Shown piece by piece: positions 7,198-11,517 of a stretch of DNA of 11,517 nucleotides (positions are counted from its first letter, which is position 1; each line of letters begins with the position of its first letter). This stretch comes from an uncultured Collinsella sp. GTDB lineage: Bacteria; Actinomycetota; Coriobacteriia; Coriobacteriales; Coriobacteriaceae. Below the pieces are notes generated by a model, which was not told where the DNA came from, ran no database searches, and saw only the letters and a list, made by a program, of their open reading frames with translations. Where the stretch lies: contig CABUSL010000061.1 of assembly GCA_902494295.1 (NCBI GenBank), forward strand, positions 1 to 11,517, in the 5' to 3' direction. A program made the translations under genes and the position numbers.

Positions 7198-8092
7198 CTT
7201 GGCCTCCTTGATCAAACTGAATCATTTCACCAAGAATACGAGAGAGCTCTTCCTCGTCTTTAAACTCAATCTCAATCTTATTCTTTCCACGCGAGCTCTT
7301 CACACGCACGTTGGTATTAAAAACCTGACGAAGCACGCGGGCAGCCTTTTTAAAAGACTGAGGCGTTGCAGGCCTCGGCGTCTTAGGTGTCTCTCCGGCA
7401 GAAAACAACGGAGCGAGATTTTCTGTCGCTCTTACGGAAAGGCCCTCTGCAACAACCTTCTCTGCAAGTCGAATTCGAGCGTCCTCATAGGGAACTGCAA
7501 GAATCGCACGTGCATGACCAGCAGTAAGTTTGCCCTCAAAAATCATCTGCTGAACTACTTCGGGGAGATCGAGAAGGCGCAGCGAATTTGTAATTGCAGA
7601 GCGTGATTTGCTTACTGCCTTCGACAATGCCTCCTGGGTCATACCGCTGGCATCAATGAGCTGACGATAGCCCTTAGCCTCTTCGACGGGATTCAGATCA
7701 GAACGCTGAAGGTTTTCGATAAGAGCAAGAGCCAGCATCTCTTCATCATTTACCTCTTTAATGATGACTGGCAATTCTTCAAGGCCAGCAAGCTTTGACG
7801 CCTGGTAACGACGCTCACCAGCGATGATCTCATAGCCGTTTCCATGCTTGCGAACCAAAAGCGGCTGCAAAACGCCATGTTCTTGGATTGACTCGCTCAA
7901 CTCGCGAAGTTCAGTTTCGTTAAAGTGAATTCGCGGCTGATTAGGGTTGGGAACGATATCCTCAATAGGTAGTTTTGATTCAGATGCGGCATTTGAAGCC
8001 GATGCAGCCGAACCGCCGGTCTCATACTCGGCCTCTGAGACCAAAGCATTGAGTCCACGTCCCAATCCGCCACGTTTCTTTACACTAGGCAC
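7187..8092 (-). CDS. parB: Chromosome-partitioning protein ParB (Spo0J)
   Basis: Encodes 301 residues from a GTG start at 8090-8092. ParB binds parS, hydrolyses CTP and slides as a clamp to build the origin partition complex, and also stimulates ParA. Residues 5-17 (KKRGGLGRGLNAL) are the basic N-terminal ParA-stimulating motif. Residues ~41-130 form the ParB/Srx CTPase fold, with GERRYQAS (92-99) and ENLQRSDLNPVEEA (126-139). Residues ~151-177 are the helix-turn-helix (MTQEALSKAVSKSRSAITNSLRLL), and HARAIL follows at 193-198. The C-terminal ~60 residues form the dimerisation domain. Family members usually read GERRxRA; here the third arginine is Q97. The start overlaps the parA stop by 8 bp, preceded by a ribosome site closely matching the 16S rRNA tail. 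Confidence 0.96.
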   Translation of the reverse strand: MPSVKKRGGLGRGLNALVSEAEYETGGSAASASNAASESKLPIEDIVPNPNQPRIHFNETELRELSESIQEHGVLQPLLVRKHGNGYEIIAGERRYQASKLAGLEELPVIIKEVNDEEMLALALIENLQRSDLNPVEEAKGYRQLIDASGMTQEALSKAVSKSRSAITNSLRLLDLPEVVQQMIFEGKLTAGHARAILAVPYEDARIRLAEKVVAEGLSVRATENLAPLFSAGETPKTPRPATPQSFKKAARVLRQVFNTNVRVKSSRGKNKIEIEFKDEEELSRILGEMIQFDQGGQDEE

Positions 8093-8885
8093 GCTTGATC
8101 ACCTCTTTTGCAAGGTTCATATATGCTTTTGCACCCTTATTTTGAGGTGCATAGGTAATTACCGGTTCTCCAAAAGACGGAGCTTCGGAGATTTTAACCG
8201 TACGGGGGATTAGCGTCTTAAACGCCTTATCACCAAAGTACGATTGAACCTCCTCAACAACCTGATTCGATAGTGAAGTACGCGAGTCATACATGGTCAT
8301 AAGCACACCATAGGTGTCTAAGCCCTTGTTCAGCCGTGATTTGACCATCTTCATTGACTCAAGCAGCTTCGTAACGCCCTCGAGTGCGTAATATTCGCAC
8401 TGGATCGGAATCAAAACGCTGTCTGCTGCGGTCAAAGCGTTGATAGTAAGCAGGCCGAGCGAAGGAGGACAGTCAATGAAAATAAAGTCAAACTCGTCCT
8501 GAATCGGCTCAAGCAAATCTTTGAGGCGGGTTTCACGAGCAATTGCGCTTACGAGCTCAATTTCCGCGCCTGCAAGTTGAATTGTAGCCGGAATAACGAA
8601 TACCTTTTTACAATTTGTATCAAGAACAAGCGATTCTGCCGGCACATCATTCAACAATGCATCATAGATGCAGTGATCAAGGTCTTCTTTTTCAATTCCG
8701 AATCCACTGGTGCTGTTTCCCTGCGGATCAAAATCGACAATCAGTGTCTTACGACCCTGCTCACCCAGTGCTGCTGCAAGGTTTACAGCCGTCGTTGACT
8801 TACCGACGCCGCCTTTTTGATTGATGATTGCAATGATACGCGTGTCTTTTGCGCTCTTAGAACGCTTAACGTCGCGAAATCCCAC
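8085..8885 (-). CDS. parA: Chromosome-partitioning ATPase ParA (Soj)
   Basis: Encodes 266 residues from a GTG start at 8883-8885, preceded by AGGAGG four bases upstream. The protein is a Walker-type ATPase that binds DNA non-specifically as an ATP dimer and is released by ParB, so it moves or positions origins; Soj homologues also modulate DnaA. The deviant Walker A is KGGVGKST (24-31, K24 and K29), Walker A' is VDFDPQGN (50-57), and Walker B is FIDCPP (136-141). The typical C-terminal SEAPSFGEP follows at ~233-241. Compared with many Soj proteins there are about a dozen extra basic N-terminal residues (GFRDVKRSKSAKD). It is the first gene of the operon with parB and the small membrane protein, directly downstream of three parS sites. 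Confidence 0.97.
   Translation of the reverse strand: MGFRDVKRSKSAKDTRIIAIINQKGGVGKSTTAVNLAAALGEQGRKTLIVDFDPQGNSTSGFGIEKEDLDHCIYDALLNDVPAESLVLDTNCKKVFVIPATIQLAGAEIELVSAIARETRLKDLLEPIQDEFDFIFIDCPPSLGLLTINALTAADSVLIPIQCEYYALEGVTKLLESMKMVKSRLNKGLDTYGVLMTMYDSRTSLSNQVVEEVQSYFGDKAFKTLIPRTVKISEAPSFGEPVITYAPQNKGAKAYMNLAKEVIKRA
8097..8105 (-). promoter_or_regulatory. Strong ribosome-binding site of parB inside parA
   Basis: On the minus strand the sequence reads GAGGTGATC four bases before the GTG start of parB, nine bases complementary to the usual 16S rRNA 3' end (GATCACCTC). It sits within the last codons of parA. It fixes the GTG start and suggests ParB is translated independently and efficiently despite the overlap. 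Confidence 0.7.
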
Positions 8886-8924
8886 GGTCCCTCCTGGTGT
8901 GTATTAAAGCTGTCAAACGGAGGA

Positions 8925-8940
8925 TGTTTCACGTGAAACA
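8925..8940. other. parS site 1 (perfect)
   Basis: TGTTTCACGTGAAACA is an exact match to the 16-bp Spo0J/ParB parS palindrome. It lies 39 bp upstream of the parA GTG start and 39 bp from the next site. Confidence 0.97.
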
Positions 8941-8963
8941 TTCCGAATCGATATCAACCGCCA

Positions 8964-8979
8964 TGTTTCACGTGAAACA
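8964..8979. other. parS site 2 (perfect)
   Basis: This is a second exact TGTTTCACGTGAAACA, starting exactly 39 bp after site 1. The 23-bp gap sequences on either side are unrelated to each other, so the spacing rather than the gap sequence is kept. Confidence 0.97.
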
Positions 8980-8998
8980 CTGCAAGTTGTTAGTATCC

Positions 8999-9027
8999 AT
9001 TATGTTTCACGTGAAACATCTAGGCAA
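8999..9027 (-). promoter_or_regulatory. Probable parAB promoter with parS in its spacer
   Basis: On the minus strand, TTGCCT (9022-9027) and CATAAT (8999-9004) are separated by exactly 17 bp. The -10 matches five of six consensus positions and the -35 four of six. parS site 3 fills almost the whole spacer, so ParB bound there would be expected to exclude RNA polymerase. The -35 overlaps the end of rsmG. The predicted leader is ~105 bases long and contains the other two parS sites. Called from motif and position only. Confidence 0.5.
9003..9018. other. parS site 3 (perfect)
   Basis: This is a third exact TGTTTCACGTGAAACA, again 39 bp from its neighbour, one base beyond the rsmG stop codon. 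It overlaps the candidate parAB promoter. Confidence 0.97.
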
Positions 9028-9757
9028 GCGGATTCTTCTTTGCCACGCCATTTGCACGAGGCAATGAGACAGATGCTGGATGACTCTTCTTAAGAACAAT
9101 GAACTCCCTGTGACCCAAGCCTTCAGGCAAATCAATTGCGTCATTCAGAAGCAAAGTGAAGCCGCAAATCTTAGCTGCTGACATGCCGGAAGCAAGCTCC
9201 TCATCCGAAGGATTGCCCTTGGTTATAACAAAGAGCCCTCCATCCTTCAGATACGGAGCCGCATACTCAACAAGAATCGGTAGAGGGGCCAGTGCGCGGG
9301 CGGTTACAACAGAGAACTGCTTCTTATGGCTCCGAGCATATTCTTCAAGACGATCATGAACCGCATGGGCATGTTTCAATCCAAGAGCATGGACAAAGGT
9401 ATTTACCGCATCAACCTTCTTGCCAACAGAGTCAATATAAGTAGCTTTACGATGCGTGGTTATGGTTAATGGAATACCAGGGAAGCCCGCACCTGTTCCC
9501 ATATCGAGCAAAGCTCCCTCAGGAGCCTTGTTGATATAGGGGAGCAAAACAAGTGAGTCGAGGATATGAAGTACTGCAGCATCTTCTACGTTAAGAATAC
9601 GGGTGAGATTGGTTGTCTTATTTGTTTCTAGAACCAAATCCAAATGCTGAATACATTTCCTCAGCTCAACATCAGTTACGCTCAAGGAATACTCTTTGCA
9701 ATAGAAAGCTAGACGACTCAACATCTCGTCAGCTTGCTGATCAGTAAGTACTAACAA
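9020..9757 (-). CDS. rsmG: 16S rRNA (guanine527-N7)-methyltransferase
   Basis: Encodes 245 residues from a TTG start at 9755-9757, chosen because AGAAAGGAG ends six bases upstream. The frame stays open for 16 more codons to another TTG, but that lies in the terminator T-run of jag and has no ribosome site. RsmG methylates N7 of G527 in the 16S 530 loop using S-adenosylmethionine; loss in other bacteria gives low-level streptomycin resistance. The SAM-binding loop LLDMGTGAGFPG is at 83-94, preceded by the family motifs TNLT (~49-52) and HILDSL (64-69). The C-terminal LPEGLGHREFIVLKK matches the usual end; the last ~20 residues are a variable tail. It is cut off from jag by a terminator, so it must have its own promoter, which I cannot place with confidence. 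No terminator separates it from parA. Confidence 0.94.
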   Translation of the reverse strand: MLVLTDQQADEMLSRLAFYCKEYSLSVTDVELRKCIQHLDLVLETNKTTNLTRILNVEDAAVLHILDSLVLLPYINKAPEGALLDMGTGAGFPGIPLTITTHRKATYIDSVGKKVDAVNTFVHALGLKHAHAVHDRLEEYARSHKKQFSVVTARALAPLPILVEYAAPYLKDGGLFVITKGNPSDEELASGMSAAKICGFTLLLNDAIDLPEGLGHREFIVLKKSHPASVSLPRANGVAKKNPLA

Positions 9758-9803
9758 CGAAAGCTCCTTTCTGACAAAAATCAGCGTATCGAGAACTTTT
9801 GAC

Positions 9804-9835
9804 AAAAAAAGGGGACGTGGAAACCACGTCCCCTT
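9804..9835 (-). terminator. Intrinsic terminator after jag
   Basis: On the minus strand, a 12-bp perfect stem (AAGGGGACGTGG, 9809-9820 with 9824-9835) with a 3-base loop is followed by a run of seven Ts. It lies 18 bases beyond the jag stop and ends the rnpA-yidD-yidC-jag unit, separating it from rsmG. Confidence 0.92.
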
Positions 9836-9853
9836 AGCATAAACTCGAGTAGA

Positions 9854-10423
9854 TTATCGAGCAACAATCACCACATGGCGATCAGGGTCAGAACCCTCAG
9901 AATGAGTATCGACGGCATCATTGCCACGAAGTGCAATGTGAACCAGTCGACGCTCGTAGGCATTCATGGGCGGAAGCGAAACACTCTTATGAGTGCGAAT
10001 GGCACGCTCGGCAGCAGACTGAGCCATGGAGGCAACCTTGTCCTGACGGCGGCTCTTGTATCCCTCGACGTCCACTACAACCGGATACCTAAAGCCAAGT
10101 TTGCGGCTCACCAGCAAAGAGAACATAACCTGAAGGGCATCAAGGGTGCGACCATGACGGCCAATGAGAACAGCAAGGTCGGGAGCCGTTACATCCAAAA
10201 TCAGCTCACCTTCGTCGCCCTCATACTCATCGATAGGAGAGTTGGCGGCATCGAAGTGCGAAAGGATGGAACGCAGGATGGAAATCGCGACATCGGCAAT
10301 GGTGTCGAGCTCCTCGTCGGTCAGCTCTTCACCGGCCTTGTAGCGCTGTGCAATCTCGGGATAATCGCCCGCGACCTGCGGGGCAACCTCCTCAAGCATA
10401 TCCTCGATGATCTCTTCAGACAT
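9854..10423 (-). CDS. jag: KH-R3H RNA-binding protein Jag/KhpB
   Basis: Encodes 189 residues from the ATG at 10421-10423, with GGAG six bases upstream; the frame is open further upstream but only through intergenic and yidC DNA. Residues ~70-115 hold a KH domain with the GRHG loop (LAVLIGRHGRTLDALQ). Residues ~125-189 are an R3H domain ending in ERRLVHIALRGNDAVDTHSEG, with the conserved arginine and histidine. The N-terminal Jag_N domain of Bacillus and streptococcal homologues is absent; instead there is an acidic ~55-residue lead. KhpB partners KhpA to bind mRNAs affecting cell-wall growth and division in other Gram-positives, and the gene habitually follows yidC. The same role is inferred here from domain content and position. 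Confidence 0.93.
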   Translation of the reverse strand: MSEEIIEDMLEEVAPQVAGDYPEIAQRYKAGEELTDEELDTIADVAISILRSILSHFDAANSPIDEYEGDEGELILDVTAPDLAVLIGRHGRTLDALQVMFSLLVSRKLGFRYPVVVDVEGYKSRRQDKVASMAQSAAERAIRTHKSVSLPPMNAYERRLVHIALRGNDAVDTHSEGSDPDRHVVIVAR

Positions 10424-10437
10424 AACGTACTCCAAAG

Positions 10438-10449
10438 TTAGGTACCTAA
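10438..10449. repeat. 12-bp palindrome TTAGGTACCTAA, copy 2
   Basis: Identical to the palindrome at 6935-6946, including the preceding G. It lies in the 43-bp gap between the yidC stop and jag, a few bases upstream of the jag ribosome site, where a bound protein or a small RNA fold could influence jag expression. Confidence 0.55.
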
Positions 10450-10466
10450 ATAAGATTGATATCCCA

Positions 10467-11237
10467 CTACTTCTTCTTGTGCGGGCGCGGCTTCTTCTCT
10501 CGACGAGTGACCTCAACCTGCAGCGGAGCGTTCTTAAGACGCTCCTCCTCATCGGCCTTCGCCTTGTCGATGACCTTCTGCGTCACAAAAATCTGCTGGA
10601 TAACCTGCCAAGCAGACGAGACGTCGTAGTACAGCAGAACACCAACGGGAAGGCTCCAGCCCATCCAAAGCATCATGACCGTCATGACAACGGCCATCAT
10701 ACGCATGCTCTGAGCCTGCTGGCCGGTCTGGTTGCGCGACATATAGAGCTGCGGAATCAGGGTCAGAACGGCGAACAGGATCAGGCAAACCAGCGCAGGC
10801 AGTGCAACCATAAAGCCATCGGCAAAGGAAGCACTCGGCGTGGTGGTCAGGTCGGGCAGGATGTTGAAGAACGAGAACGTGCCGTCGTTAAAGTACTGCG
10901 GCAGGTTGCGCAGCAATGTAAACAGGGCGAACAGGATAGGCATCTGAATCAGCAGCGGCAGACAGCCAGCCATGGGGTTGAACTTGTTCTCGCTGTAGAA
11001 CTTCTGCATCTCCTCGGCCTGACGCTGGGGATCGTCGGCATAGCGCTCCTGGATCTCGAGCATCTTGGGCTGCAGCACCTGCATGCGAGCCGTCGACTTG
11101 GTCGACTTGAGCATGAGCGGCGTCAGCAGCAGACGGATGATGACCACCAGGATGATGATGGACAGGCCCCAGTCGACCGCAAAGGTCTGGATGAGCTTGA
11201 GCAGCTCGAAAAGGATGTTAACGATCCAATCCCACAT
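10467..11237 (-). CDS. yidC: Membrane protein insertase YidC/Oxa1
   Basis: Encodes 256 residues, with GGAGG about nine bases before the ATG. The protein inserts Sec-dependent and independent proteins into the cytoplasmic membrane. The Oxa1 core is clear: a first span at ~21-41 containing the groove arginine R35 (VVIIRLLLTPL), a charged hairpin loop (~44-85), spans near 92-110, 142-163 and 180-218, and GCLPLLIQMPILFALF at 91-106. There is no lipoprotein signal with a lipobox cysteine and no large periplasmic domain, so it is the compact Gram-positive/actinobacterial form. The C-terminus is strongly basic (RREKKPRPHKKK, 245-256), probably contacting the ribosome. It lies between yidD (29 bp upstream) and jag, in one operon. 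Confidence 0.97.
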   Translation of the reverse strand: MWDWIVNILFELLKLIQTFAVDWGLSIIILVVIIRLLLTPLMLKSTKSTARMQVLQPKMLEIQERYADDPQRQAEEMQKFYSENKFNPMAGCLPLLIQMPILFALFTLLRNLPQYFNDGTFSFFNILPDLTTTPSASFADGFMVALPALVCLILFAVLTLIPQLYMSRNQTGQQAQSMRMMAVVMTVMMLWMGWSLPVGVLLYYDVSSAWQVIQQIFVTQKVIDKAKADEEERLKNAPLQVEVTRREKKPRPHKKK

Positions 11238-11266
11238 GTAAGTTTTCCTCCGATAGCGAGTGCCCG

Positions 11267-11491
11267 CTAGGGCACAGGGTCATAACCGCCGACGTGCAGG
11301 GGATTGCAACGAGCGATGCGCCTCACGGCAAGCCAGCAGCCTCTCAAAACACCGTGCTTCTCAATCGCCTGGATGGCGTATTGCGAGCACGTTGGGTAAT
11401 AAATGCAGGCGTCAGGCAATAAGGGCGAAATAACCTGTTGATATATGCGAATAGGAGCGATGGCAACACGTCGCAAAACGTGATTGCTCAT
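11267..11491 (-). CDS. yidD: Membrane protein insertion efficiency factor YidD
   Basis: Encodes 74 residues, normal for this small family (DUF37). The signature is nearly complete: an amphipathic N-terminal helix (RRVAIAPIRIYQQVISPLLP), YYPTCSQYAIQAIEKHG with C37, RRIARCNP, and the terminal GGYDPVP. The usual CRYxPTCS reads CIYYPTCS here. YidD is a peripheral membrane protein that assists YidC-dependent insertion. GGGGAGGAG just upstream supports the ATG at 11489-11491, which overlaps the end of the preceding frame by 4 bp (ATGA). Confidence 0.95.
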   Translation of the reverse strand: MSNHVLRRVAIAPIRIYQQVISPLLPDACIYYPTCSQYAIQAIEKHGVLRGCWLAVRRIARCNPLHVGGYDPVP

Positions 11492-11517
11492 CGCTCCTCC
11501 CCGGCAACGCCGGCGCG
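11488..11517 (-). CDS. rnpA: Probable C-terminus of ribonuclease P protein component (3' end only)
   Basis: In one minus-strand frame the last 30 bases encode RAGVAGEER and a TGA that overlaps the yidD ATG (ATGA). rnpA is the usual neighbour upstream of yidD, so this is most likely its end. Nine residues carry no recognisable motif, so the identity rests on gene order alone. Confidence 0.4.
   Translation of the reverse strand, partial: RAGVAGEER

Noticed and set aside
8886..9019. CRISPR-like array from the regularly spaced repeats
   Set aside because: The repeats are only 16 bp, perfectly palindromic and identical to parS, with three copies and no cas genes; partition sites explain them fully.
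10424..10552. Upstream extension of jag into yidC
   Set aside because: The extra residues are arginine-rich translation of the yidC tail in another frame; the ATG at 10421-10423 has a proper ribosome site.
8886..11517. oriC with DnaA boxes inside the window
   Set aside because: I saw no TTATCCACA-type boxes or AT-rich unwinding region; the gene order places the origin beyond the right edge.

Overview
The window is a dense bacterial chromosomal segment from next to the replication origin. Its right half carries, all on the minus strand, the conserved origin-proximal order rnpA (last codons only) - yidD - yidC - jag/khpB - rsmG - parS cluster - parA - parB. The left half is ordinary housekeeping DNA. 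Moderate-to-high GC, ParB/Spo0J-type parS sites, a YidC without a lipoprotein signal, a tandem WYL-regulator pair resembling PafB/PafC, and a DinG with an N-terminal exonuclease domain together suggest an actinomycetotal gut bacterium. A Coriobacteriia member such as Collinsella is my best guess; it is inferred from gene content and composition, not from a database match.

Layout, left to right. (1) 1-1756, plus: two overlapping WYL-domain transcription regulators, the first cut by the window edge. (2) 1753-5606, minus: ddl (D-Ala-D-Ala ligase) followed by a 964-residue exonuclease/XPD-like helicase of the DinG type; the two overlap by 7 bp, and the helicase gene meets the WYL gene tail-to-tail with a 4-bp overlap. 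(3) 5607-5691: divergent promoter region. (4) 5692-6744, plus: rlmN, followed by a degenerate parS and a strong terminator. (5) 6745-6942: gene-free region with two convergent terminator hairpins. (6) 6943-8885, minus: parA-parB plus a small, apparently undescribed membrane-anchored protein, with all three reading frames overlapping. (7) 8886-9019: three perfect parS sites at exact 39-bp steps, with a probable parAB promoter whose spacer is filled by one of them. (8) 9020-9757, minus: rsmG, cut off from jag by a strong terminator. (9) 9854-11517, minus: jag, yidC, yidD and the end of rnpA, in one transcription unit that starts outside the window.

How the genes work together: ParA, ParB and parS form the chromosome-partition module that loads onto origin-proximal DNA. 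rnpA, yidD, yidC and jag serve tRNA processing, membrane-protein insertion and envelope-related RNA binding. rsmG and rlmN are rRNA methyltransferases acting near the decoding and peptidyl-transferase centres. ddl supplies peptidoglycan precursor, and the DinG-like enzyme beside the PafBC-like pair hints at a DNA-damage neighbourhood. The observations most worth following are the evenly spaced parS array embedded in the parAB promoter, the additional membrane-anchored gene in the parAB operon, and a 12-bp palindrome repeated in two intergenic junctions of the origin cluster.
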